From Methanosarcina sp. ERenArc_MAG2 (GTDB lineage Archaea > Halobacteriota > Methanosarcinia > Methanosarcinales > Methanosarcinaceae), in assembly GCA_023955635.1 (NCBI GenBank), contig JAMXHR010000003.1, forward strand, positions 22,971 through 86,970: a DNA stretch of 64,000 bases, given 5' to 3'. The notes under the pieces were generated by a model. That model worked only from the letters and a program-made list of their open reading frames with translations. It made no database searches and was not told where the DNA came from. Position 1 is the stretch's first letter. Each line of letters starts with the position of its first letter. This document shows positions 8,895-17,561 of this stretch, piece after piece. Made by a program: the position numbers and the translations under genes.

Positions 8895-8980
8895 TAGTGT
8901 CGCGTCAATCCTTAAAGATTCAATGATTCTGAATAGTTGCAATCGATTTTATACGACATTTTGCTATGGACGCTACACTA
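8895..8980 (-). repeat. MITE family A copy, inverted, supplying a start codon
   Basis: An 86-bp element in the opposite orientation to the other copies (CTAGTGTCGCGTCAATCC at the left). Its last 15 bases encode MDATL, the first residues of the frame at 8966-9358. It is inserted at CTAG. Confidence 0.8.
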
Positions 8981-9358
8981 GTGTTATTCTTGGCTTTTTC
9001 TCTGGGGTTCACGCAAGCGCAGACTGGAGAGAACGATACGATATTTAATATGACCGGAAACATGACATGTAACATGACTGGAGTCATGAATGGAAACATG
9101 ACTGATATGGGTAACATGACCGGAAACATGACATGTAACATGACTGGAGTCATGAATGGAAACATGACTGATATGGGTAACATGACCGGAAATATGACAT
9201 GTAACATGACTGGAGTCATGAATGGAAACATGACCGATATGGGTAACATGACCGGAAATATAACCGGAAATATGGGTAATATGATCGGAAGATACATGCC
9301 ACTTTCCGCAGATGTACATAAAAATGCCACCTATTTTCTCAATATGGCAGGAGGTTAA
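8966..9358 (+). CDS. exported repeat protein packed with N-glycosylation sequons
   Basis: A 130-residue protein with a hydrophobic N-terminus (MDATLVLFLAFSLGFTQAQT) that could act as a signal peptide, then three perfect 22-residue repeats (NMTGNMTCNMTGVMNGNMTD plus MG) and a partial fourth. Counting N-X-T gives 16 sequons, and each unit has one cysteine. The start codon and first five codons lie inside a MITE (8895-8980). GTG at 8981 is an alternative start. No clear ribosome-binding site is visible. Expected location, if made, is the cell surface. Family unknown. Confidence 0.5.
   Translation: MDATLVLFLAFSLGFTQAQTGENDTIFNMTGNMTCNMTGVMNGNMTDMGNMTGNMTCNMTGVMNGNMTDMGNMTGNMTCNMTGVMNGNMTDMGNMTGNITGNMGNMIGRYMPLSADVHKNATYFLNMAGG
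9051..9248 (+). repeat. three 66-bp tandem coding repeats
   Basis: The period is exactly 66 bp (units start at 9051, 9117 and 9183), with a partial fourth from 9249. Only a few base differences separate the units. The period is a multiple of three, so copy-number change keeps the reading frame. Confidence 0.9.
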
Positions 9359-9968
9359 AAACTGAAGCCCATGAATAATATCTTTGAAAAAATGAGGGTA
9401 TTAGGGTACTAATGCCATTAAATAATTATCATCAAATCATAGACCACATATGATACATAAATCAAAGAATTTACCATATAATAATACCCTTTAAGTTCCA
9501 GTAGAAATTTCGAAAAATGTGATTTCTAACCTTGTTTTTATGACATTTATGGTTAATAACGAATCTCATCTAGGGTTCGATGTCGGCTGTGAAATTTTTA
9601 ATCTAAAGGCGGGTTTTGACACAAAACAATTTTTTGTACAATTAATTTAAAGTAATTATAATATTACTATAATTTGAACTGGAAGAGATAGAAAATATCT
9701 AATGGTAAAATATAAGCGCATTGTGAAAGAACAGTCTGAGGGTAAATTTCATGTTCTGATGAATGTGTTTGATGGAGTATTAATACAGAGCAGCTGTATT
9801 GGGATACAATAGAGGATATGACTTACACACATGATGTGCAAAATCAAATATAATAGAAGTTGTGGTTTAAACTTATGTTTTAAACAGTTAAAGGTTTAGT
9901 GCTATTGATTTCTCAGTTCAACTGCATAAGTCCGATATAATTTATTTTATTATTAAGGGGGTTTATTT
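9359..9968. other. intergenic, no convincing gene
   Basis: AT-rich, with a possible 36-codon ORF at 9702-9812 that lacks a good ribosome-binding site. I see no repeat shared with other regions here. Confidence 0.4.
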
Positions 9969-10109
9969 ACGAAAAGTCTAAAAATATGTCCAAAATGCCA
10001 TGCTAAACTGAAAGTAAGCTCAGACAGCGAGACCCAGTACTGCATCATTTGTAATTACTGGACAAAGGTAGGTACTGCAAGACTTGATTCGATCATGATT
10101 TATGCATAA
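9969..10109 (+). CDS. small zinc-ribbon protein, start uncertain
   Basis: The frame reads TKSLKICPKCHAKLKVSSDS and then ETQYCIICNYWTKVG to a TAA at 10107. Two CxxC knuckles (CPKC, CIIC) spaced by about 20 residues form a classic zinc ribbon. A GGGGG run sits at 9958-9962, but no ATG, GTG or TTG follows in frame, so either a rare start is used or a base is wrong. Such short zinc ribbons are common in methanogens and usually of unknown role. Confidence 0.5.
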   Translation, partial: TKSLKICPKCHAKLKVSSDSETQYCIICNYWTKVGTARLDSIMIYA

Positions 10110-10645
10110 AGAGTCTGCATTGAGAATGTCGGTTTTTCTATTTTAGTAGTATATGCTAAGCCAGGCTGAAAATCCAGTCCTAGGCTTTAAGAGCATGTCT
10201 TAAAATTAAACTTGATCCTACAATCAGGATAGGACTGTACGCATTTGAACTTAAAAACGGCAGCATTAAGCCGTTAAATATTTAAAGTGTAATTTTGACC
10301 AATGATGGTTATTGCATTTTAATTGAAATCGTAACTATTCAGATACCCAATAATCACTATCAAAAGCCGTAATTTGCGTGATTTGTGATATATGCTATAT
10401 TTAATATTATTTTGTAAACTGATGTCAAGTGAAGCCGTTTTTAATTTTATCCTGAATCCTAATTTGGGTTACCCATATAGATAAAATCAGTATCAATTGA
10501 CTCATTTTATGGTAGCTGAATAGTCACTTGAAATCTTAAGATCTCTGATTTTGAGTTTGACTGAACAGAATTCTGCCTACAAATTCAGTGTTTCAATCAA
10601 AAAAATGCAAAAATCAGAGACCTTTTATTTTAGGAGGAACATTTT
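10110..10645. other. intergenic with a repeat fragment
   Basis: 10224-10292 (TAGGACTGTACGCATTTGAA and following) resembles 33325-33393 next to the IS4 copy, and its tip resembles the family B and DDE-element end TAGGACTTACGCACTT. It is probably a mobile-element scar. The rest is the upstream region of the winged-helix gene. Confidence 0.4.
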
Positions 10646-10987
10646 ATGGATATGGAAGACCTGAATTCAAAAATTGGAAAAACTTCCAGAGCGCTTTATC
10701 AAAAGCTTGAGGAAGGGGAATCGGCCCTAAACCGCATTATAAGTGAAAAATTTTCGGAAGGACCGAGCATGGATACAGAAGATCTGAATTTAAAAATCGG
10801 AGAAGCCGCCGGCGTACTTTACCGCAGGCTAGAAAAAGGAGAATGTACCCTGAGCCAGATAAAGAATTATCTTGCTGAAAATGGATTTGATGCCTCAATT
10901 GCTATAATGGCCATCGGCTGGCTCGCGAGGGAAGACAAGATCCACGCTTACAAAGCCAGTAACATATGGTTATTAAAGCTAAATTGA
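10646..10987 (+). CDS. winged helix-turn-helix protein (DUF2582-like) with partial duplication
   Basis: A 113-residue protein with AGGAGG about nine bases before the ATG. Residues 43-113 (DLNLKIGEAAGVLYRRLEKG, then ALAENGF-type helix and IAIMAIGWLAREDKI) form a winged helix like DUF2582. Residues 2-40 repeat the first half of that domain (DLNSKIGKTSRALYQKLEEG), so the N-terminus arose by internal duplication of one third of the domain. It is probably a DNA-binding or structural regulator; the target is unknown. It is a single gene. Confidence 0.7.
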   Translation: MDMEDLNSKIGKTSRALYQKLEEGESALNRIISEKFSEGPSMDTEDLNLKIGEAAGVLYRRLEKGECTLSQIKNYLAENGFDASIAIMAIGWLAREDKIHAYKASNIWLLKLN

Positions 10988-11150
10988 AAGCCCGGATCAA
11001 TTCATTTTTTGAGCTCATACCAAAATCACTTTTATTCTCAATCAGTATGAGTTTCACAACTGTTTTCCATGATCAGAAATTCGATCGATTATTCAGAATA
11101 CAAGATTTAAATAAGCAATTTTGAGTTTTGGGTTTAGCCCAAAAGTCCAA

Positions 11151-11415
11151 GGTTCTGTTGCAAAAAATCATAATAAGGATTCAATTGAATAAGAAGAAAA
11201 TCAATAGAACGATAATATGCTATCTAATTCCTTTAAGTGGAAACATTACGAAGGAGAAATCATTTGGTTCTGTTACAAAAATAATTTTGCTGCCTTTTTT
11301 AGGCTATAACTATTGCTTTTTGTATCATTATTGGCCTGTTTATGGCATATAAATATCCGATTTGTGATGTTTTTCACTGGTTTTGTAAAATTGCCATATT
11401 TTTTGCAACGGAACC
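11151..11415. repeat. diverged MITE family E copies, nested or abutted
   Basis: A full-size element spans 11262-11415 (GGTTCTGTTACAAAAATAA to TTTTGCAACGGAACC) with a CATTT direct repeat on both sides. Immediately upstream, 11151-11261 starts with another GGTTCTGTTGCAAAAAATC end without its partner. The two are related to copies at 5207, 5949 and 7023. Confidence 0.55.
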
Positions 11416-11650
11416 CATTTTCTGGAGTGCAAACAACATTTTCAGACACTTAAAGAATTTCCTTAAGATAGCATGGGAACCAGATCCAAACGAAAAAATA
11501 GTGGCATTCTCTCTTTCAGCGAAGAAAAGTTTGATGTATATTAGCGAAGCTTATCGAAGAAGATATGGAAGTGTTGCTCGCTCTCGAAGAAGCTGATCAC
11601 TTTTTGTCGATGTAGGCTGAGAGTGATTTTTAATACTCAGTCTTATTTAT
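11416..11650. other. intergenic between MITE and MetE-like gene
   Basis: Short frames such as one reading ISEAYRRRYGSVARSRRS and one reading DMEVLLALEEADHFLS are seen, but nothing joins into a recognisable gene. It may be a degraded small gene. Confidence 0.3.
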
Positions 11651-12691
11651 TCACTGATCCCTCTTTTCTGCATTAAATTCATTAATAGCTTTTGCTGTAT
11701 TCTCAAGCAGCTTGAAAGCAAGGTCCTGATCCGGCCAGAACGCCAGTCCGCAGTCTGGATTCGCATACTTTATGCGATCTCCAAGAATGGAAAAAGCCGT
11801 TTCAAGCCTCTTTTTTATGACATCTGAAGTCTCTAGCTCGGTTACGATTTTTTGCAGATATTCCTTTTCCTTCCAGGCATTAACTCTATACTTTTCATTG
11901 ATAATGCCTATAAGACTGAAAATATCGGTTCTCGATACTCCGACTCCTACATAAGTATTTGAATCCTCCAGGACTTTTCTATCCAGAAGATCCAGGTAGG
12001 AAGGAGTTCCCGCATACTCAAATCCGATGACATTGATAGGGGTCTCACATATAAGCTTATACTTCAATGGGGAATACAGATGAATCTCCATGTCCGCTCC
12101 CTGCTGCCGAGCATAAGTAGAGGCAACTGTAAGAGCCGATATGATGTCAGCGTCAGAAAACTGAATCTTATCATTTAATCCCAGGCTGATTTCATCCAGA
12201 GCTATAACTCTAATTTTGAAATTTTTTGCTGTTTTAAATGCCTGTTTAATGAATTTCTCAATATCCAGTGCAAGGATATGATATGCGTCCACAAAAGCTG
12301 TTGCTCCGAAAGCCTGAAGATACAGATCTGTAGGGCCTGCAATACAAACCCTAACTTCAAGAGTCTTTCCTGTCTCTTTTTTATATTGTTTTGCAACCTC
12401 ATCAATTATTTCCAGCTCAAGGATTTTTGCATTTTCTTCTTTTAGCACATAAGGTTCATAACAATTCTTATCTTCTCTAATGATATCCAGGAACTGACCT
12501 ATCATATCTCTAAACTGAGGATACGTGGGAACGTGCACTCCCACATCAATTTTTCTCTGGAAAGCCTCCCTTATTATTGAAAATAGTTTTTCGTCTTCAT
12601 TTCGATTTTCAGCTACAGCCTTTACCCACTCCCTTGTGATACCTTCAGGTGTGGGAAGACTGCCTTCATCGATAAAAATAATCTCCTGCAT
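11651..12691 (-). CDS. core-MetE-like methionine synthase family protein
   Basis: A 346-residue single-domain protein of the cobalamin-independent methionine synthase/UROD superfamily (COG0620). It resembles the short archaeal core enzymes that transfer a methyl group to homocysteine, and lacks the N-terminal folate-binding half of E. coli MetE. Visible motifs are VCIAGPTDLY near 112, ALDEIS near 165, a likely zinc histidine in MEIHLYSP, glutamate in GFEYAGTPS and cysteine in NPDCGLAFWP near the C-terminus. The usual HxC zinc pair reads HLY, so one cysteine ligand seems replaced by tyrosine. This may alter activity or specificity. It is transcribed away from the acylphosphatase gene. Confidence 0.7.
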   Translation of the reverse strand: MQEIIFIDEGSLPTPEGITREWVKAVAENRNEDEKLFSIIREAFQRKIDVGVHVPTYPQFRDMIGQFLDIIREDKNCYEPYVLKEENAKILELEIIDEVAKQYKKETGKTLEVRVCIAGPTDLYLQAFGATAFVDAYHILALDIEKFIKQAFKTAKNFKIRVIALDEISLGLNDKIQFSDADIISALTVASTYARQQGADMEIHLYSPLKYKLICETPINVIGFEYAGTPSYLDLLDRKVLEDSNTYVGVGVSRTDIFSLIGIINEKYRVNAWKEKEYLQKIVTELETSDVIKKRLETAFSILGDRIKYANPDCGLAFWPDQDLAFKLLENTAKAINEFNAEKRDQ

Positions 12692-12802
12692 GCTTGATAT
12701 TAAGAGAGCCGAAGTTTTATAGATATTGGAATTGCTCTCGAAATAACCATAGATATATATCAGGGTTATTCAAAATAGCCAGATGTGAGTTCTGGAGAAA
12801 CT

Positions 12803-13072
12803 GTGCGGGCGGAAATTTATGTTTCCGGAAGGGTACAGGGCGTAGGTTTTCGGAGGTTTGCAAGAAACGCTTCCGAACGTTTTGGTGTGGACTGTAACCC
12901 TTTGAACCTCAGGGACGGAAGGGTCTTTGTAATCGCAGAAGGCGGGCAGGAAGCCATCGAGCTTCTGATAAAAGAGCTTCGGAAAGGGCCCACATTTGCT
13001 CACGTGGAAGATGTTGATGTCACTTTTAAAGAAGCCTTAGGAAACGTGTACGGCTTTTCAGTCAGACCCTGA
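12803..13072 (+). CDS. acyP: acylphosphatase
   Basis: A 90-95-residue acylphosphatase that hydrolyses acyl phosphates in the cytoplasm. The signature GRVQGVGFRRFARNAS holds the catalytic arginine, and LNLRDGRVFVIAEG corresponds to the family's second signature with the catalytic asparagine (NLRDG). I choose GTG 12803 because GGAG lies six bases before it; GTG 12785 would add six residues (MSSGET). It is divergent from the MetE-like gene and convergent with the phosphatase-like gene. It looks intact. Confidence 0.85.
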   Translation: MRAEIYVSGRVQGVGFRRFARNASERFGVDCNPLNLRDGRVFVIAEGGQEAIELLIKELRKGPTFAHVEDVDVTFKEALGNVYGFSVRP

Positions 13073-13087
13073 TTTCCCTTGATTTAT

Positions 13088-14608
13088 TCAGTTCTTTTTC
13101 AGTATTTTTGCAATAGCTGCAACTCCTGCAAGATTGACCAGCCCTATCACAAAATATCCTATCAGATGTTTTGAATTCGAATTAGAAGCCTCCGAATTTC
13201 CTTTCAAAAAACCTGCCATAGAAGTGGTATTTTCTTCGGAACCGAGATCCGATTTTACATTTTCCGTGTTTTTATGTCCCTTTTCCATGAATTCTACCAC
13301 CGAATCGGTTTCAAGAAGAACCTCTTTTTCCTGTTCTTCAAGACTTTTTCCGGAATCAAGAGCAGCTCTGACCATATAGGTACTTCCCGGCTCAAGCCCG
13401 AGGAAGACGAACTGATCATCGTTTTTCAGGGAAGTGATAAGGTTTCCGTCCTTCCTGAGTTCTGCAGACCCCTTTTCCGGAAGTTTTATTTGAAGGTTCA
13501 CGTGCCCTGTCAGAAGAATTTGCTTTCCTTCTACAAACCTTGGCCTGTCTGGAATATCAAGAACCCCAAGAAGTGTTGGGGTAAAATCTTCCTGGCCATG
13601 TTTTCCGCTGACAACCCCACTTTCAATATCCTGCGCGTGAACTATCAGGGGAACCAGTTGGGTTTCCTCAGTACTCGAGAATTTTTCGGATTGATGCCCT
13701 CCTTTGGAATCATCTTTGGAAAAACCCATCCCATGGTCTGCTGTCAGGACAAAGGCAAGGTTATTTTTCTTGCAGAGCTCGTAGAGTGGGGAGATATCGG
13801 CATCAAGACATTCGATACAGTCTATATACCCGTAATTATCTCTGTGATGTCCGCTCGAATCTATAGCTCCTACATTGACAGTGAGCATGTATTTTTGCCC
13901 TGGCATGTTTCGGGCCATATACTCAACAACAGTACATGTTGTATCGATGCCCCACCTGTCATATCCACTATATTTTTCACGCGTCTCTTTTGATGTGACA
14001 TATCCGGGAGCTTTATCAGCCGCCTTTTCCAGAACCTGTAAAAGTCCTCCAGGTATCTCGGGGGTATCAGAGGACTGCTCTTGTTGCTCAAGCACGATTT
14101 TCATGTTGTTTATCGAGTTGTTTTCGTCCCTGAGAATAACGTCCTGCTCGGCGCGGATCGACCAAGAATCCCCTTTTTCCATCACCGCAATACAGAGGTA
14201 ACCTTGCCTGTGTAAAACATCAAAAACAGTTGCGTCTTTGAAACTTACTAACTCGCTATCCGCACCCGGATTTCCTGTGACAAGGACAGAGTGTCCTCCT
14301 TCGGTAAAGGTCTGAGGGGCACGGAATTCCAGAATCCTGGCACTATCCTCATTTATTTTCGGAATATTTTCAAGACTGGCTTTTTCAAGAGGCGTGCCGT
14401 CAAGTGCATGCGGCGTAAGCTCCGGATAGATAAAAGGGGCGCTCAGGCCGTCCACGATTAGCACGACTACACCTTCAGGTGTATTAACAGGATTTACCTC
14501 CGATTCGGTCAGTGCAGAGGCAGGCGCTGGAGAAGTGATAAAGATGAAGAGGATTGTAAGGAAAAACAGAACTTGGAAAGGCTTGAATTTTCTAATTGCG
14601 GACATCAT
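13088..14608 (-). CDS. membrane-anchored alkaline-phosphatase-superfamily hydrolase
   Basis: A 506-residue protein with an N-terminal signal sequence (hydrophobic at residues 11-32, ending SPAPASA), an alkaline phosphatase/phosphodiesterase fold, and a C-terminal anchor helix (HLIGYFVIGLVNLAGVAAIA) followed by KILKKN. Metal-site motifs are VVVLIVDGLSAP, GAIDSSGHHRDNYG, LTADHGMGFS and KGGHQSE. A surface-exposed hydrolase of phosphate esters or similar is expected; the substrate is unknown. A small PEGA-like domain lies between the catalytic part and the anchor (LPEKGSAELRKDGNLITSL). It shares a divergent promoter region with the DUF89 gene. Confidence 0.75.
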   Translation of the reverse strand: MMSAIRKFKPFQVLFFLTILFIFITSPAPASALTESEVNPVNTPEGVVVLIVDGLSAPFIYPELTPHALDGTPLEKASLENIPKINEDSARILEFRAPQTFTEGGHSVLVTGNPGADSELVSFKDATVFDVLHRQGYLCIAVMEKGDSWSIRAEQDVILRDENNSINNMKIVLEQQEQSSDTPEIPGGLLQVLEKAADKAPGYVTSKETREKYSGYDRWGIDTTCTVVEYMARNMPGQKYMLTVNVGAIDSSGHHRDNYGYIDCIECLDADISPLYELCKKNNLAFVLTADHGMGFSKDDSKGGHQSEKFSSTEETQLVPLIVHAQDIESGVVSGKHGQEDFTPTLLGVLDIPDRPRFVEGKQILLTGHVNLQIKLPEKGSAELRKDGNLITSLKNDDQFVFLGLEPGSTYMVRAALDSGKSLEEQEKEVLLETDSVVEFMEKGHKNTENVKSDLGSEENTTSMAGFLKGNSEASNSNSKHLIGYFVIGLVNLAGVAAIAKILKKN

Positions 14609-14881
14609 TGTAAATTATTTTAAACTCAAGCTATAAAGAATTTGTCTTCTCAGGTTAACTTTCCTGCAGAGCATCCCGTTTTATCCCGTTTGATCTCATT
14701 AATTAAAGTTACAGATTCTACAAAATATATATGTTCTGGATTTTTTCTATGCTTTCCGGGTTCAGTTACATTTTTAAATATCTACTCTGTCAGGAAGAGT
14801 AAATTCTATAACATTTGCCGCAAAATATCTGTAGTTTTCTGGCAAGTCTATCCCCGGATCCAAAAAACAGGAAATGTTCCC

Positions 14882-15763
14882 ATGAAAATGAACCCACGCT
14901 GTACCTATTGCCTGCTTTCGAGAGTGCACTTCCAGTCTAAGCTTTCTACGGATGATGAGGACCTCATAAGCAAGACCATCAAGGAATGCCTTGGAGTTAT
15001 GAATAACCATTACAGCCCTGAAGCAGTATCTGCCTCCGTAGCCACCAGGATTCACAGAAAATGCTATGAGATTCTGGGGGACAATGACCCTTATGCGGTA
15101 ACAAAAAAACTCATTAGCCAGGCTGCACTGAAAGTCCTGCCTGCGGCAAAAGAAAAGATTTATGAAAATTCTCCTGAAGACAGAGAACTATTCAGGCGGG
15201 CAGTGCTGGCATCTGTGATTGCGAATTACTTTGATTTCGGAATTATGGGCTTTGACGCCAGTGAAGACAAGTTTGAGGCTGCTTTTCTGAAATATTTCGA
15301 ACACGGGCTTGATGTGGACGATACTCCTAAAATGTTCGGGCTCCTGCAGGATGTTATTTATATTGCCGATAATTGCGGAGAAATTCTCTTTGATATGCTT
15401 GTTTTTGATATTATCAAAAAACTTGGTGGAAAGATCACTCTTGTAGTCCGGGGTGGGCCGATTCTCACAGATGTGACCATGGAAGAGGTAAGAGAATTCG
15501 AAATCGACAAAAAGGTCGACAGAATCCTGACTACCGGCTCAAACGCTGTAGGTGTCCTGATTGAGGAAGCTCCAGCCGAATTGCTCAAATCCATGAAGGA
15601 CGCAACCCTTATTATCAGCAAGGGCATGGCCAATTACGAGACCCTCTCAGAACATAACTTCGGGCCTATTGCTTATATGCTTCTTACAAAATGCGAATGT
15701 GTGGCTGAAGATCTCGGGCTTGAACAGGGTTTATCCGTCGCAAAACTGATGAACTGTCCATGA
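14882..15763 (+). CDS. DUF89 (ARMT1-like) family protein
   Basis: A 293-residue protein of the archaeal DUF89 family, metal-dependent phosphatases proposed to remove damaged phosphometabolites. The N-terminal cysteines (MNPRCTYCLLSR), IADNCGEILFD near 160, VVRGGPILTDVTMEE near 190 and the LIISKGMANYETLSE segment near 240 are family signatures. The frame extends upstream to 14642, but the start at 14882 has AGGAA eight bases before it and gives the usual family N-terminus. It is single, transcribed away from the phosphatase-like gene. Confidence 0.8.
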   Translation: MKMNPRCTYCLLSRVHFQSKLSTDDEDLISKTIKECLGVMNNHYSPEAVSASVATRIHRKCYEILGDNDPYAVTKKLISQAALKVLPAAKEKIYENSPEDRELFRRAVLASVIANYFDFGIMGFDASEDKFEAAFLKYFEHGLDVDDTPKMFGLLQDVIYIADNCGEILFDMLVFDIIKKLGGKITLVVRGGPILTDVTMEEVREFEIDKKVDRILTTGSNAVGVLIEEAPAELLKSMKDATLIISKGMANYETLSEHNFGPIAYMLLTKCECVAEDLGLEQGLSVAKLMNCP

Positions 15764-15953
15764 GGTTTTATCGGATAAATTTTTCGGCAGCCTTTTATTG
15801 CCGGATTACTAAATGACTAGTAGATGAGGCAAAAATAACAGAGTTATATTGTTAGGCGCTATACCTGGATATAAAAAATAAAAATATAATTTTTACTCAA
15901 ATGAAATCAACAAAATTGAATAAACTGGAATAAATTTCAGGGAGAAATCGAAA

Positions 15954-16142
15954 ATGTGTGAGATCAATGTAATCTTACTTCGTGGAGACAGGCGTGAGAG
16001 GATTATGGATTCCGTGGCAAAGATCCTGGTTGAAGGAGATTCAATCCAGCTTACCGGAATTCTTGGAGACCAAATGACTATCGCAGGCTCAATCAAGGAG
16101 GTTAATTTTTCACGCGGAGAAGCCCTTATCCTTGCAAACTGA
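15954..16142 (+). CDS. CooT-family nickel-binding protein
   Basis: A 62-residue protein with the CooT-family pattern: MCEINVILL at the start, a central EGDSIQLTGILGDQMTI and KEVNFSRGEALI at the end. In characterised CooT the cysteine at position 2, preserved here, is needed for nickel binding. It may help handle nickel for CO dehydrogenase, hydrogenase or methyl-coenzyme M reductase cofactors. GGGAG lies about nine bases before the ATG. No nickel-enzyme gene is adjacent. Confidence 0.75.
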   Translation: MCEINVILLRGDRRERIMDSVAKILVEGDSIQLTGILGDQMTIAGSIKEVNFSRGEALILAN

Positions 16143-16516
16143 ACTTTTTATTTCTTACTTTTGTCTATTTTCCCGGATCTGGGCTTTTTCTTACCTTTTT
16201 CTGGTCTTTCTTATTTCCTTTTATTCGGCTTCTGAGAAATTGTACAGCTAGATTATTTTTTTTAATGGATAAAAAATTCACAAAAGATAAAAGGTACATA
16301 TATAAATTTATATATCCGGGTATTGCTTATAAACACATTATAATATAATCTGGGTTTTATATAATATAAATTTGGAATAAGCTGCAGAATAGCTGTATTT
16401 TTTATAGATATCTTACATCAGATTATGAAAACAAAAACTGAATCAATAGTTTGGAAACTATTTCCTGAATAAATTTTAGAGAGCCTGGATTTAAAACGTG
16501 TAGGGGTCAAAAGGAT
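16143..16516. other. intergenic upstream of PAS pseudogene
   Basis: It begins with a T-rich stretch that could terminate the CooT transcript, then AT-rich sequence with TATA-like TATATAAATTTATATAT near 16297. No gene seen. Confidence 0.4.
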
Positions 16517-17561
16517 ATGAAAGAGTTCCCGATGGGTCGAAAAAATTCAAAAATTAAGTCTGTATCTCAAGATAATTATTATTTTATAAAAGGAATACTC
16601 AACACGATGCTTAACCCTGTTTGCTGTAAAGACAGGAACGGAATTTACCTTGGTGTAAATGAAATTTATGCCAGGCAGATTGTGGGTCTTCCGGAAGAAA
16701 AAATTGTGGGACATAAACTCCTCGAAGTCGGCAGAAAGATTGCGGAAAGGTTTCCAGAAAGATCTGTTGTAAATGGGATCTCTCTGCTGGAGCACGTAAA
16801 AGGATGGGAAAAGGATGATGCAAAACTCCTGAGACAGGGTGGAACAAGTACACACGAGTATGAGGGAATTTGTGTAGACGGCATAAAGAGACTTTTTCTG
16901 GTAAATAAATCAACTTTCAGCAATGAAAATGGGGAGGCTCTGGGGCTTTTTACGGTACTGCAGGATATTACCGAACGCGATGAAATCCAGAGAAAACTTC
17001 AGGAAAAAGAAGAGAGGTACTGTTTTATCACGGAACAGACAGAACAACTTGTATACGACTGACTTCAAAAGTAATAAAGACAGCCTGGAAAGTGCTATTG
17101 AAGAAGTTACGGGATTATCTGTCTAAGGAGTTCCAGGACATTCCTCCTGACGTCTGGATCGCATATATTCATCCTGAAGATTGAGAGCAAATTAATGAAA
17201 AAGTCATGAAAATCCAGAACGAAGGGGAAAATACAGGCAAAAGTTCAGGTTCAGGGAAAAAAGATGGAACTCACTTCTACGCAGAAGATAGAGGAGTACG
17301 CCTTCTGGATTTAAAGATGGTAAACCCTACAAACTTCTTGGAGTAATAAAAAATATAACTGAAAGAGAACTTGCCCACGAGAGAGTACAGAAAAGCGAAG
17401 AAAGATCTCGCTCATTCATAGAAAATTTCAAGGGAATTGTTTTTCAGGCAGATAAATATTTTATTCCTCAGTTTGTAGATCAGCTTGAAGATGAAATGGA
17501 ATTTAATAGGGATAAAGGCACGGAATTTACCATAAAGATAAGTGTGGCAGTGAAATTATAA
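16517..17561 (+). pseudogene. decayed multi-PAS sensor histidine kinase
   Basis: The first frame (182 residues) holds one PAS/PAC domain (ILNTMLNPVCCKDRNGIYLG to GLFTVLQDITERDE) and stops at 17060. Downstream, pieces of a second PAS (DVWIAYIHPED, KNITERELAHERV) and a third (SRSFIENFKGIVFQ) appear in shifting frames. The last piece ends DKGTEFTIKISVAVKL, which resembles the final strand of a histidine-kinase ATPase domain. The kinase core between is missing, so an internal deletion plus frameshifts destroyed the gene. These lesions are not homopolymer-type. Confidence 0.65.

Noticed and set aside
9051..9300. 66-bp repeats considered as CRISPR or regulatory repeats; antisense ORFs at 8920-9330 considered genes
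   Set aside because: No spacers; the plus-strand frame has an export-like N-terminus and sequons. The antisense frames are artefacts of the repeat.
9702..9812. 36-codon ORF
   Set aside because: No ribosome-binding site and no family match; length expected by chance in this region.
13274..14201. Plus-strand ORFs of 108 and 239 residues opposite the phosphatase-like gene
   Set aside because: The minus-strand protein has signal peptide, active-site motifs and anchor; the plus frames show no domain.
14642..14881. 80-residue N-terminal extension of the DUF89 protein
   Set aside because: It is cysteine- and aromatic-rich junk without homology to the family, and a ribosome-binding site supports ATG 14882.
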